Shown here one piece after another: positions 23,451-35,345 of a stretch of DNA of 64,000 nt. The position numbers and the translations under genes were made by a program. The DNA lies in NCBI GenBank assembly GCA_023213395.1, contig CM041465.1, forward strand, positions 141,181,741-141,245,740. Direction: 5' to 3'. Each line of letters opens with the position of its first letter. Position 1 is the first letter of the stretch. Source of the stretch: Cycas panzhihuaensis. Its lineage: Eukaryota; Cycadophyta. The notes under the pieces were generated by a model, which was not told the DNA's origin, made no database searches, and was given only the letters and a program-made list of their open reading frames with translations.

Positions 23451-24650
23451 TGTCTTGATAACTTGGCTAATCAATATCTGTGTATCCTTTCAAGATGGGA
23501 GATTTAGTTTGGTTGTAATCAAGTCTAAATTGATGTATGCCATGGACGTACTTAGGGATTCTAGTGGTGGCCTTTCAATGGGATGCTTTAGGCTACGATA
23601 TGTACCCAGAACAGATCCCAATTGTATAAAAGATATTTAGGCAAGTGCAAGGTAGATGAGGCTCCCAACCAACTACCAGTACAATGTGGAATCAAAGGGC
23701 TTTCCTTGTTCATCCAGGTTAAGCTTAGTTCCTATTTCCATTAGAGTTGGTGCTAGCTTATAGTTAGTCATTCTAAACTACTACAAGAGTCCATTAGAGT
23801 ACTTAGATTGTGATATGAATATGTGTCGTGGTTCTTGCCATACTTTAATGCTAAGGAAACAATGTAGCAACCCAAGGTCTCTCATCTCAAACTTGTTTTT
23901 CAATTCAAATTATAACCAAGCTGTAACTTCATTATTATTACCCATATTTATTAAGTCATCCATATAAATCACAATGATTACAATCAAGTTACCTCTAATT
24001 TAAATGTATAGGTTTGAAATAGAGGGTGGATGAGTGAATGTATGCTTTATGAAAAAATATTAATCTTTATATACTAGGCACATGGTACCTGCTTCAATCT
24101 ATATAAGGCTTTCTTGAGTTTATAAACTAGATGTTCTTTGCCAAGAATAACATAGCTCGGAGGTTATTTTAAGAAACTTCTTCTATGAGCTCCCCATTTA
24201 GAAAATCACTCTTCACATCTATTTGGTAAATAGGCCAGTTGAATTGAGCCATAAGAGATATAACCAAATAGAATATGGTCATGTTGGCTACTAGTACAAA
24301 TGTTTTATCATAGTCAATCCCCTCCTACTATTTGAAACCTCTTATAACTAGATAAGCTTTATGATGCTTGATGATGCCATCAGTATAGAATTTGGTCTTT
24401 TAAAGCCATCAATGGTTAATTAGATTCTTTTTAGGTGGCAATTCAGTTAGCTCCCATGTGTTATTCTTAAGGATAAATTTGATCTCTTCATTTAGTGCTA
24501 TTTTTCACATTTAGTCTTTAACTACCTTCTCAAATGTGGAAAGCTCAGAGATCTCAAAGACATATGCCATTAAGGCATAATTGGTGGAGTGTCTCATTCT
24601 AAACTCTCTTTTAGGAGCTATGGTAGGAGGAGGAGTATCCTTTAGTAATT
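23451..24650 (-). pseudogene. copia1 reverse transcriptase remnant
   Basis: Minus-strand blocks in order: HLVYKLKKALYRLKQVPCA (24150-24090, matching YKLxKALYGLKQAPRAW), LIVIIVIYMDDLINMGNN (24000-23945, the YxDD catalytic motif as MDD), MRDLGLLHCFLSIKVWQEP, IFISQSKYSNGLL, and DSTLYWQLVGSLIYLALA. These are unmistakable for Ty1-copia RT. The GLKQ glycine is changed to RLKQ, and stops such as one after PCA show inactivity. Only the RT core is listed; the N-terminal part lies toward 24650. Confidence 0.88.
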
Positions 24651-24899
24651 ATTATAGCCATGTAGGAGGTGGTTGAAAACTAATAGGCTCCACCTAAAGA
24701 TCATCAACTGATATGGGTAGCATTGATGTGTTAGTATTTGATATGGATGTTAAGGCTATTGGAATTAAAGATGAACCTAGTGTGTAAAAGGATGTAGGTA
24801 TCAGTGGCTCAAGAATTAGTGTAAGAGGCACTTTAAGTGCATCAATATCATTTTTTGCTACAAACTAAATTTTTGAGAGATCCAACTCTTGAGTATCTT

Positions 24900-25900
24900 C
24901 AATAAATATTATATCTCAAGCAATATATGCCTAGTTTCCAGTAGTATCATATACTTTATAGGCTTTACATCTAGGTACATAGCCAAGGAAAATGTACTTG
25001 AGGCTTTTATCATCTAGTTTCTTCATGTTCTTCTTAGGGATGAATTTATAGGTACAACATCCAAATATCCTTAAATGAGAAATTGTTAGTTTGATGGATG
25101 ACTTAGCCTCCTCAAGAGTGATGTTTCTTACTACTACTATGACACTTATGTTGGTCAGATAAGCAATAGTTAATATGGCTTTATCCCAAAACTTTGCAAT
25201 AAGATTTGTAGCACTCAACTTAGACTTTGCTCTATTTACCAATGATTAGTTCATACCTTTTATTACACCATTTTGCTAAGGTGTACAAGGGGCTAGGAAT
25301 TAGCATTTAATATTGTATTGTTTGTAAAAGTTGGTGAATTAATTAGATATATACTCTTTCCTACTGTTAGATGTTAGCACCTTGATGTTCATGCCACTTT
25401 TATTTTCTACCTTAACCTTAAATTATTTAAACTTATCAAAGGCATAGAACTTATTCCTAAGGAAGTAGACCCAAACTTTCCTAGAATAGTTATCGATAAA
25501 TGTCATGAAAAATAGATTTTCATTGAGAGAATAAACTAACATAGGCCCATAAACATTTTAGTGGACCAATCCTAATGGTTCTAAGGCTCTCCATGCTTTC
25601 TTTGATGGGAATCACTCTCTATGCTATTTTTCCAATAAGCATACCTCACAAATATATCTATTTATCCTGATGCTTATAAGTTCATATATCATATATAGCT
25701 TAGACATGAGATTTACGCTCTGCATATTTAGGTGACCAAGGCATCGATGTCATAGTTAGTCCTTAGTACTATTGGAGGTGGTTTTCACTTTTGAGTATGA
25801 ACATTCACCTTAATCTTAGTCAAGGGGTAGCTCTTCAACTATGATTGCTTTCTCTTTATTAAGGTGATTGCTATGTGCTATGGAACAAGATTCTTATGGT
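24900..25900 (-). pseudogene. copia1 integrase remnant
   Basis: The frame at 24931-25242 reads RAKSKLSATNLIAKFWDKAI, then AYLTNISV, then ISHLRIFGCCTYKFIPKKN, KLDDKSLKYIFLGYVPRCKA and YKVYD. These are the C-terminal blocks of copia integrase (SHLRVFGCxAY, KxxxxIFLGYS). The DDE core should lie at about 25250-25700, where the sequence is more decayed but keeps the expected spacing. Integrase inserts the element cDNA. Confidence 0.85.
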
Positions 25901-25947
25901 GGAATAGTGGGGAGGGGAACCCCATCAAGTTTGTAAATATCTAAGTT

Positions 25948-26157
25948 TCACTTGTCAATTTGGTTGATAGAGAGCAAGTTCATCTTCATGCTTGGAACTA
26001 GGAAAATATTATTTATGTGATGCCAGAGTTTAGAGTTTTCTAATGCAATGGGAGCCCTTCTAAGTTTAGTCACATCATAGGTGAGGTTATCTCCAAATAT
26101 GATAGTTTGAGCTCTAATTAGATAAGTCTCTTCTAGTAAGTCTTCAGTTCTAGTCAT
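25948..26157 (-). pseudogene. copia1 pre-integrase / protease-distal segment
   Basis: The frame ends in NIFLVPSMKMNLLSINQIDK, matching the copia block NVLYVPxLKxNLLSxxQL that follows the aspartic protease. Upstream residues (LWHHINNIF) continue the same block. The protease itself is not clearly legible. Confidence 0.75.
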
Positions 26158-26489
26158 ATGATGTGTGGCACTAAAATATAGTAACCAAGAATTATCATCA
26201 TGTTAGGATGAAAAATCTACAAAAAATAAGTTTTAGGATGAGGGTTGAGAATTAGCTACATCACCTCACTATTGTATATTTTGGTTGTTCCTTAAGTTTC
26301 TTAGTTAGGACCTTTACCTCTTTATTTGGCGATGGTTCTGGTTCTATCTCTAATTCTAATTTTATTTGAAGTATTGGCCTACCTATTGAAAAGTTGGTCC
26401 TCCTTATGTAAATTTAGGACCTTTTTATTGAAAGTAAGGGCTACCTAATTATCCCCCTTAGTTTTTAAGCATCTAGAAATTAATTTATC

Positions 26490-27379
26490 TTCTCTTAAAG
26501 TCAGTAGTAAGGTGCCTATTTTTTCCACAATACATGCATATGACATTTTATATATATTATTGATTCCTTAGTGGTTAAGATTATTATGGCTATTAAGGTT
26601 GTTGAGACTATTAAGAAGAAGTACCGACCTATTGAAACTATGGTTACTAATATATTAGCTACTAACTTGGCTATTATGAGATGTTTAAGGAGCTAAACTA
26701 ATGAATAAGGGTTTGCAGATGACTTGGTTATTAATTTCGCTATTGAGGGGGCTTATTCCCTCTTAAATTCCCAGTTACAAATGTAAGAGTAGAGTCAGAG
26801 GTAGATGTCACTCCTTGGTAATTGAGAATGTTCTCATCCCTGAGTAAGAGTCCTTTAAAAGTATTGAAATCTATTTTAGTAAAGGTATCATAGAGTCTAG
26901 AGACAAAGTTATTATATTCTATCAGAAGGATTTGAGGATGTTAGACATAAGGTCATGATATAAAGTATCAGTTAGGTGGGCTATGATAGTTCTAATAAAA
27001 GGTATGCTAAATAGGTTTGCTTTTAAAGTTAAGGATCTAAAGTTATCCTTCCTTTCACAAAGGGTACCAATGATGCTCTATGATTCATAGAAGGTTTGGG
27101 TTATTTTAATATTTTAATCTTCTTAGTCTTCTATAGCTAAGTGGAGAAATAAAAGGGCTATATTATCCTTAGTTTTAAAATTGGCTAAGGCAATTGGATT
27201 AAATAGAATTTCAATGGTGGGATCATTTGGATCCTTAGTAGATTTGGGTAGAGATATGTCACCATTGATACCTAATAATTATTTATAATAAGAAGATTTT
27301 TAACTTATTTCTTCTAAATTAAATAGTCATTCGTACCATTAAGTTTAATGGTATTAGATAAAAGCATTTGGATTGCCAT
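26490..27379 (-). pseudogene. copia1 gag remnant with zinc knuckle
   Basis: A minus-strand ATG at 27379-27377 starts MAIQMLLSNTIKLNGTNDYL, like the KLxGxNYxxW opening of copia gag. Near 26540 the reading CMYCGKNRHLTTDF is a CCHC zinc knuckle (CX2CX4HX4C) whose last Cys has become Phe. Gag forms the particle shell and binds the RNA genome. Several stops lie between the two blocks. Confidence 0.75.
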
Positions 27380-29329
27380 TTTGGTATGTCCTTTAGTGTT
27401 TTTTAGTATTTTTTTATATCATATCTACCTAGTAGAGCTACTAAACTAGAATGCTAAGTTTAGAGGGGTCTCTAGAAAGCCCTTAGTTACTATTCTGTCT
27501 AGTGGTGTTTGCCTACAAGTTGTCAATTAGGGACATTATATACTAATACATGAGCTCTAGGCTCTATATACCTTAGTACGTATGCTACTGAGAAGGTCAA
27601 AGACCCCCCTAACTTGTTAGTCTACCTATGCCAGACTTATGCATAATGATAGATCCAGTTGAGAACTACAAATCAAGGCACTTACCTTTTTTGGGTCTAG
27701 CCTAATCTCCAAATACTAAGGTAGGGTTTACACCTTAGCATGCTATTTAATACATCTAATATCTATAGAATCTAAGAAAATCCAATGACGTGTATAGAGT
27801 GGTAACTTAAAGGGTCCTAATCGTTCCCCTTGCAAGGCTGGTAAAGTTTTCTTGTAGATCAGGACTTATATTTCTTAATGTTTTAGGTTGAAATTGATTT
27901 TTAAAATGTGATTTTATTTATAGAAAATGTTTTTTTTATAAAATAAAAATAAGGAGACTAAAAAAGAAATAAGAGGATTAGGATGATCTTTTAATAGACT
28001 TTACTCCAAGTGAAGAACAACCTCCTTCATATAAGAAGGACACCTACAACCACAAAGTACAAGTACTTGTTAGCAAAAAAATAAGATAACATAATATATT
28101 AGATCATGAAAACAACATTTGGCAACAAAAGATCCTTTACAAACTAAGAGATAAGCCTCCAATTAGTGATATAAGACTTATAATTACTTAATAAAGAAGG
28201 TCAATTTTAATAACTTATAACTCCTTAGAAAATTACTCAAATTTGGTTGGAATTGGTTCTAATCTAGAGAGCTCTAAACTAGGATTACAATGGTTCAGAC
28301 AATGCACAAATCTAACTTCCTATTAAGGAGATATTATAAAAGCAGTGTTAGGTACTCCTTATGGGCAAGAAACTAGGTTGGGATGGCTTAAGCCCCATTC
28401 ACTAATAAGTCTTCGGTCTTAATAGGCCTATATAGGACCACCCAATAGGCTGCAAAGGGGCTAGCAGACTTGAAAAAGATTTAAATATGAAACAATATTT
28501 TCGATTTTATAATAATTATAAAAAAGAGCTTAAAATTTTTGAAATGTACCCTTTTTGAAAAAGAAACCACAGCCACATGAGGTGAACAATGTGATCACTA
28601 GATAGAGCAAGGCTCCTATGTGAATCTAAAATTGATTTTAATCAAATTAAGTATAATCTAAATTATAGAAAAAATAAAAATTAAAATAATTTTAACTTTC
28701 TATGGCTGTGTGTGAATTTTTTTGGATTGCGGTGAACTAGATCAAAGATGACACAATTGAATCAAGTTATTTATATATCAATCTGCTCCCCGATCATAAA
28801 GAGGACGCCTATAAGAGTAGAGGGGAGATTTAACCTGATCATCAAACTCATATGAGATCGAATGGTGCATCAAAGGGTTAAAAGAGGGTGAATAAAAAGC
28901 AACAGTAATTAGGGTTAATACCATTAATGAACTCATTTTAAGTAATAAAATGTATGATTATACTACACTATAGAGGGATGCATAGTAGTCTCACTCTCAA
29001 TTGCAGTGATTATGAGATCAGACAATCATGATGAGCAGTGTTGATGGCTTGACAAATTTGGGATGATAAATGATGAGACATTTCTCATAAATGGTCAATG
29101 TTTCTTTGAGAGTGATATCAAAGCTAAGACTGGAGACTATTCATGGATAATAGGACAACACCCAAAGATTGGTTTTCTCATGAACACTCCCTATAGATCA
29201 TTAGATGGACTAAAAACAATTGAAAATGAGTGAAAAATAAGGAAATAGAGGTGAATGAGATGTTATTAACAAATAAGTCATCATTTCTTAGTTAAACACA
29301 TAATAAACTAAATAACATGCATATTAGAG
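27380..29329 (-). other. Long non-coding leader of copia1
   Basis: About 1.95 kb between PBS and gag without a coding signal. The part at 27430-27840 is homologous, in reverse complement, to copia2's leader at 51116-51560, with long shared blocks such as ATATATAGAGCCTA and AAGTTACCACNCTATACA. This conserved upstream segment may be an RNA element of the lineage. Function is not known from the sequence. Confidence 0.65.
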
Positions 29330-29341
29330 GTTCTGATACTA
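29330..29341 (-). promoter_or_regulatory. Primer-binding site of copia1
   Basis: GTTCTGATACTA on the plus strand is TAGTATCAGAAC on the element's strand, 10 of 12 matching the initiator-Met complement. It directly abuts the 5' LTR. Confidence 0.75.
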
Positions 29342-29719
29342 TGTCAAATTCATCAACACGATCATATAGCAATGTACATTCAAATATAAATTAAAAAAAT
29401 AGAGATCTAATACTACAATAATGAAAATTAGTTGTAAAATAGTGTGATCATCAAATTGGTTGAACAATCATGTCTAATTTTGGTAAAGTTTCCATATATA
29501 AAAACTTTCAATGTACAAAGCATAGGGTTGTACTTAATTTATAAGCATGCAAACCTGAAATATGAAAATATAATTAACCGACATATCAACAAAGTGGGTA
29601 GACTCGACCAATTTAATAGACACAATAAAATTTACAAAGGGGCTACCCTAATGTTATATTGAATACAAAGTATATGATACATAAATATTACAATGAAAGT
29701 GTCATTATTAATTTTAACA
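29342..29719 (-). repeat. 5' LTR of copia1
   Basis: 378 bp, plus-strand TGTCAAATTCATCAACA...TTTTAACA, paired with 22630-23008. CTAAA follows at 29720-29724. Confidence 0.85.
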
Positions 29720-29724
29720 CTAAA

Positions 29725-30130
29725 ATCTATTTTAGGTATACCTTCTTCTTTAATTCTAATTTAATGGTAATATGATCTTAAATGTATTTTAGAAAAATAT
29801 TTAGTATCATTTAATTGATCTAAAAAATCATCAATTTTCAGAAATGGATTTTTATTTTTTATTATTAATTTGTTTAATTATTAGTAGTCAATACATAACC
29901 TTAAGGTGTCATCTTTCTTTCTAATGAATAAAATTAATGCTTTACATGGATCAATATTGGGTCTAATCTCATCCTATTCTATTAGTTCTTGTAGTTGTAT
30001 TCTACGCTCAGTTAATTCTACAATGGATTATTGATATAGAGCTCTCGATACTAGTTCTGGTCTAAGTATGGGATCTATTATTTATTTCATAACAATTTTT
30101 AGGGATAACTCTTTAATTTCTAAAGGGAAT
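29725..30130 (-). pseudogene. gypsy1 RT, upstream half
   Basis: The minus-strand reading gives RIQLQELIE, DEIRPNIDPCKALILFIRKK and DDTLRLCIDY, then NKLIIKNKNPFL, KIDDFLDQLNDTKYFSKIHL and IRIKEEGIPKIDFK. These are the fingers and palm blocks of Ty3-gypsy RT ([27 protein letters not shown]...). The Asp of FSKIDLRSGYH has become His (FSKIHLRS), which would remove a catalytic carboxylate. The reading continues at 22624 after copia1. Confidence 0.88.
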
Positions 30131-30479
30131 ACATCCTTGAATTCTTTAAAAATTATTTGACCAATAGGATTATTACTATATATTTAGGTGTTTTTTATTA
30201 CCAATGTGAAAAAATATTTACATCCTTTATACACACATCTTTTAATCTATATTATAGAAAGGGTGTGCAATTGTGTGGATCACTCTTTCCCTTGAATAAT
30301 CCCAAATCCATCAAGATGATTGATTACTATAACTTATTTCTTGTGGTAACCAACATAAGCATTGTTGGATCCTAATTAAACCATATATATTATAGTGTCG
30401 TGGTCTCTTAGATCTTATAATTAAGAATCCTCAATTGTTTGATAACCATTTATTTATAATCTTAATTCCTCTAAAATAG

Positions 30480-30660
30480 ATTCAATTTACCTAAGTATTT
30501 CATTATCATCTAACTCTACCGAAGAGGGTTCTATTTTATGCATGTTAAATTTAATTCTTTTACTAATTTTGGTAAAAGAATGTTAGATCTACTTCCAGAG
30601 TCTATCAAGGCGATAAAAGATTATTCATTTATTTTTCTCTTAACTTGTAACAAAGATAAT
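30480..30660 (-). pseudogene. gypsy1 retropepsin-like protease remnant
   Basis: The minus strand reads ALIDSGSRSNILLPKLVKEL, matching the active-site block of gypsy aspartic protease (ALIDSGATxNFISxxL). The catalytic DSG is kept. Protease cleaves the polyprotein. Flanking sequence contains stops. Confidence 0.75.
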
Positions 30661-30719
30661 TATATGTGTATGTTGTTTGACTCAATGGCAATTGAATGTG
30701 CATATTAGGTTGACATTAT

Positions 30720-31887
30720 ATTAGGTCTTTTATAGTTAGGTTTCTTTTTCTCTATGCATGTTTTGAAGTTAAAGACATCTTTTATCAAATGCACTTCTCC
30801 ACATTCCCAACATTTAATAGTTCTTGATTAGCCTTCCTAATTATAATCTTGTTTATTTAACTGTCCTAAAGCTTTCTTGAATAAACTTTAACAGGTATAA
30901 CTTTTCTTTATAATAATATTATTATAGCTATTTATTTTTCTTTGATGGAAGGATTTCTTTTATGCCAGATGGTACCACCGATATAAGTGCATTCTTGTTC
31001 ATGTGACCATTCTTTTCTTTTTCCTTCACCTAGTTTTTATTCTTTATACCTTTTAATAAATGTGGCTAGTTCATCTACAAAATCAAGATTTTCACCACAA
31101 ATGCTAGTATAACATTCTCAGTTAAGCCCATTTATAAATCTTATTAGTCTATCTTTACCTTGGGCAAAGGGTCTAAATCTATTCAAGGTTTTAAAGTGTC
31201 CTTTATATTTCCTTATATCAAGGCTTCTCTGCTTTAAATCATAAAACTCATTTAATTTATTTTGGAGGAAGTTTTCAAAAATAAATTTATTGTAGAATAT
31301 CTTCTTAAATTTATTCCATAGGACTAACTCAGTCTTTATCTTATGACTTTGAAGTACATCTTACCACTAGGTGAGTGTAAGTCTTTTCAATTAATATATG
31401 ATTATTCTAGTTTTGTTATTATGGTTTAATTTTTAAGACTCAAAATGCCTCTCCATGTTGTCCAACCAATCTTTTGCCTCTTCTCCAGTGCCTCTTTTCC
31501 CTTCATATTCTATAAGTTCCAATTTTCTATTATATCAATCTCCTTCTATTACCTTTTTCTTCCTTTTATAGTGAGAAATTGCATTTGATTACGAGGCTAT
31601 TACATTAAGGTTTAAAAGATTCTTAGTAGTAGATGTTGTTTTTGTACTCATAGAACTTCCATCTAATTTATCTCTTCTTATGTTCCCTTTATTATTTCTT
31701 TTACTTTTATCCTTATATTTTCATGTTTTGTTTTCTATTTTATGCATCTCCTATATGCTTTTATTTTTATATTTCTTATTGTTTTATCTTGAGGATTCAC
31801 CCTTACTTTCTTTACTTCTTAATGTGGATTCTTCCATTTTTTCTCTTAGTGATTCTTATTTACCCTAGGAATGTTACTTGTTTGTCA
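30720..31887 (-). pseudogene. gypsy1 gag remnant (capsid and zinc knuckle)
   Basis: The reading from about 31350 gives VLWNKFKKIFYNKFIFENF, LNEFYDLKQRSLDIRKYKGH, FKTLNRFRPFAQGKDRLIRF and INGLN, the retrotrans_gag signature (W..FK..F...FFP...F..LKQG..SV.EY...F..L..FAP). Near 30800 CWECGEVHLIKD resembles a CCHC knuckle missing residues. The N-terminal part upstream (about 31500-31885) is Lys/Glu/Ser-rich. The gene continues beyond element B at 35215. Confidence 0.8.
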
Positions 31888-31891
31888 TGTC
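31887..31891. repeat. Target-site duplication of element B, left copy (ATGTC)
   Basis: ATGTC precedes the left LTR and ATGCC follows the right LTR (35215-35219). The single transition fits the LTR divergence. Confidence 0.65.
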
Positions 31892-32171
31892 TATTGGAAT
31901 TAGGAATGTAACCATCATATCAAACCCTAATAGTAAGTAATAAAAAGATGAAGTATGTACAAAATAGATACCATGCAGGAGAATTGGCTAAAACTTAATT
32001 ATGAACAAATAAGAGTACATACTTATAGTACAAGCTCACCACTAGTGAGAGAACCCTATTGGACTACTTAGAGGTGGCACACATATCAAGGTGACCCACA
32101 ACTCTAATACAAAATACAAAAAATAGAGAGAGTTTACATAGAGTTAATGTAATTAGGTATTACACCCAACA
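31892..32171 (-). repeat. 3' LTR of element B
   Basis: 280 bp. It starts TATTGGAATTAGG, aligning base for base with TGTTAGAATTAGG of the partner LTR (the terminal TG has become TA), and ends TACACCCAACA. The PPT lies at 32172-32180. Confidence 0.82.
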
Positions 32172-34922
32172 TTCCCCCCTGTAATAGTCAATTACATAAA
32201 TATCGCCACATCAAATGATAGATCAAGTCTTTAAAAGTCTGTTGGATCACAAATGCTACTACGTAGAATAAGAAAGTTGCCAAAATCCATATGAAGTGGA
32301 GTCCATCTACCAAAATGCATAGGTCATCAGCCACTGCAACCGCCAGTTGGGTAGGAACTCCCTTTGTGTACGTGGATCATTCAGGAGCTAGCAAGAGTAG
32401 TTGAATAAGGTCCTACCCCTTACTCATATGGGAGTGCAAGTAAAAAAAAATATATAGAAGGCACATGGCGCACGACACATGGCAGGTAAGAGTAGCTTCT
32501 AAAAGTGTGTCCTACCTCTTGCTCAATAGGACTAACACTTCTTCAGCATCTAATGGTCAAAAATACAATGACACTATGTCCTCAAACATGCCACATGGGC
32601 TAAAAGACACCTCATTGGGCTAACAACTTACCACTATGGGCAAAATAACCAGCATTAAAAGTTCTTACATGACTGAAAAAATGATATGTGACTTATGTAG
32701 CACATATGACTCTCTCTCATAAATGAAGTACAATATGATCATAATGGGTTCTTTAGGAGCTAAAAATAAATTCATGGTACATGATATCCCCCACATTTTC
32801 AGTACATTACATCTAAAAATACAATATGTGCCTATAGAAGCTAAGAAAAAATGAAGACAAATAGTAACTTATGACTTTGAATGAAAAAAACTCTATGAAA
32901 ATAGCTCCAAAAAGTATCAAATTACCCGCCAAATTAAAGGTCTCTTTGCTACGAATCCAACGCAATAGATGGGACTGAAAAAGGACCTCCCAATCTTAAG
33001 ATATAGCCCAAATAGTGACTAGTACTCTAGAAAATGACAAAATTGGAGACTAACCCCCTCCATGAACTAGTTGTAGGTCACATTAAGTCTCCATATGACC
33101 TAGGGCTGAAGTGATGAGGAGCTGACAGACTCAAAATCATTATATAATATAATTTAACTAATTTTTCAAAACTAAAAAAACTAAACCCCCTTTTATAATG
33201 AATTCACATCCGCGAATAATTAAAAATGCATCTAAAATAAAATATTAATCAAATCATAAGTGAACCCTATTAGGGTTCATCCACCAAAAAATTATTTAGG
33301 TTTCTTTGTGCAAGGGTTGCTGCCATGATTATCGAGTTGTAGGTTCGCCATTGCATCATCGTGATTGCAAGGGTACAGATCGTTCGTCTCTTCATTGTTG
33401 TGCAGGTCATTGTCATATATGCTAAGCTCCAATGCTCTGTTCTTCCCAGAAAATACATACTCATGTCAAAAATAGAGGATTGTTGTTGATGCAGGTCAAA
33501 AGCATAGAGTGATCACCATGGATTGAGCAAGTTAGTCCATCATATCTACGTCACCACTGTGTGTAGAACCGCCATTGTCTGCGAAGTGATTGTGGGTTTT
33601 ACCATTGCCGCACAGGAAGTCATCGACATTGTGTTTGTAGGTTTGAAGCAATGGTCACAGCTTCAGTTTCTCAAGGTCATTGGCTCGAACCCCAAGAAAT
33701 GAATCTATCATGTTTAGTTTGCTCCATGAATGGCATCTGTGTCTCTAATTATAGCCTTACCACAGAAATCAAGACTCGCAGTCACACTAGGAGAGACATT
33801 TCTATTCTCCAACGATGGGAAACTACATGCGTATATCACCATTTGCAAAAGACCTAAGATTGAAGCATGTGACCCTTATGTACTTGAATATTTTCTTCTT
33901 AAATTTATCTAGTAGTATTATCGTATGAGGTGTGGGATACAACCGTGGACAGTGATCATAATTCTAAATGACAGGTTACACCGTTAAGTTCACATAATGC
34001 TCATTTAGATATGTCAATACGATAGTTCACATTACCTACTTTCAAAATCTCTCCTATATTCTTCAGAACTTGTTTAATGTGCTCCTCCACACTCTTTGAG
34101 ATAAATTTTCTAGTCTCAAGAACAAGACCCATTATGCCCCTGTAATAGAAGATGACATATGCCAGAACATGCATGTATGACTTTTTTAGGAAACAGGAGA
34201 GTCCCATATAGAAGTATGCACTGCAACATTTCAGTGGTAGGAGATAGATCTAGGAGATGAAAAGAGTAGATACAATGGTAGCTCAATAATAAAATTTGGC
34301 AGATCTCCCATTTTTTCTTTTGGAAATACATAAGAATATAGGCCACATTTTGAAGGTCTTAAATATAGATTTTTTTTATTTTATTTTTTAAATACAATAA
34401 ATCACAAAGAGAGTATATATTAGCATATGAATATAGAACCTTTATCCACGTGTAGATCTGTAAAAAAAAAATTGAAATAGAGTCGCTCTTGGCCAAGAAG
34501 GACTCTCTCAACTACTGTCAATGATCCTGGTTACATTCTTGTCCACTGACGTGCAATAGAGATGGTCTTCTAGTAGTTGGAATCTAAACATAAGATTTTG
34601 TGGACTTTCACCAGCATGCAATATTATTATGGCGCCACATGCAAGGAAGATATCCACTTGAGTAGCTTCAACAGGCTTCAAATATCTTCAAAAACTTCAA
34701 AATGGGCTTGAAAACAACCTCTCATCATCATCAAAATAGCCCTTCAAAACTTGATAATAGTCCCATAACAAAATATGCATAAGATGTAACTTGAAATGAT
34801 ATTCAACTTGACAAAGTCACCAAACAGGTACATAAAAAAAAATTACAAGGCTTGAAATCTCAAAAAACAAGGATAACATGTACTAGGGTTTGTAAGAAAT
34901 GTCTCTAAAAATTGAACCTTGA

Positions 34923-34934
34923 GCTCCGATACCA
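34923..34934 (-). promoter_or_regulatory. Primer-binding site of element B
   Basis: GCTCCGATACCA on the plus strand, 11 of 12 bases matching the complement of the initiator-Met site, directly against the 5' LTR. Confidence 0.8.
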
Positions 34935-35214
34935 TGTTAGAATTAGGAATGTAACAATTATATCAAACCCTAATGGTGAGTAACAAAAAGATGAAGTATG
35001 TATAAAATTGACACCATTTTAGAGAATTGGCCAAAACTCAATTATAAACAAATAAGAGTACATACTTATAGTACAAGCTCACCATGAGTGAGAGAACCCC
35101 ATTAGACTACTTAGAGGTAGAACACATATCAAGGTGGCCCACAACTCTAATAAAAAATACCAAAAATCGAGAGAGTTTACATAGGTTTAATGTAATTGGG
35201 TATTACTCCCAATA
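34935..35214 (-). repeat. 5' LTR of element B
   Basis: 280 bp, plus-strand TGTTAGAATTAGG...TACTCCCAATA. The CCAAT and CTATAAGTATG promoter motifs of the family are present on the minus strand, though CCAAT has decayed to TCTAAT here. Confidence 0.82.
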
Positions 35215-35345
35215 ATGCCTTTCTTTTCATGTTCTAACTTATGTCTTATCTTAGTTATCTTTGCCATCATTCTTTATAATCTCTTTTCAAGGGTTTGATT
35301 TTTTTGTCATTCTGGCTAAGTCATGGTCATTACTCATATCGATTG
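35215..35345 (-). pseudogene. gypsy1 gag N-terminal end
   Basis: A minus-strand ATG near 35343 reads MSNDHDLARMTKKSNP before a stop, followed by Lys-rich sequence that joins the charged gag N-terminus at 31887 when element B is removed. I propose this as the gag start because no further gag-like sequence appears to the right. Support is modest. Confidence 0.4.

Larger units (their letters stand above)
22630..29719 (-). mobile_element. copia1: Ty1-copia retrotransposon inserted in gypsy1 RT
   Basis: A 7.1 kb minus-strand element with 378-379 bp LTRs, PBS beside the right LTR, PPT AAGGGAGGG beside the left LTR, and a near-perfect 5 bp target-site duplication. Domains follow copia order: gag (27379-26490), pre-integrase and integrase (26160-24900), RT (24650-23450), RNase H (about 23450-23040). 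The coding parts have many stops and frameshifts; only the integrase C-terminus (24931-25242) and pre-integrase (25948-26157) keep open frames over 65 codons. A leader of about 1.95 kb separates PBS and gag. The flanking gypsy1 RT blocks join exactly across it. Confidence 0.9.
31892..35214 (-). mobile_element. Element B: non-coding LTR retrotransposon in gypsy1 gag
   Basis: A 3323 bp minus-strand element of the same family as A and C. Its two 280 bp LTRs align without gaps and differ at about 32 sites (11%). PBS GCTCCGATACCA abuts the right LTR and PPT AGGGGGGAA (minus strand) abuts the left. The interior aligns with A in long blocks (for example 32180-32470 with 9485-9780, and 34690-34922 with 12480-12700) but lacks A's internal duplications. 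No gag or pol motif is found; open frames are under 80 codons. Gypsy1 gag resumes on both sides. Confidence 0.85.
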
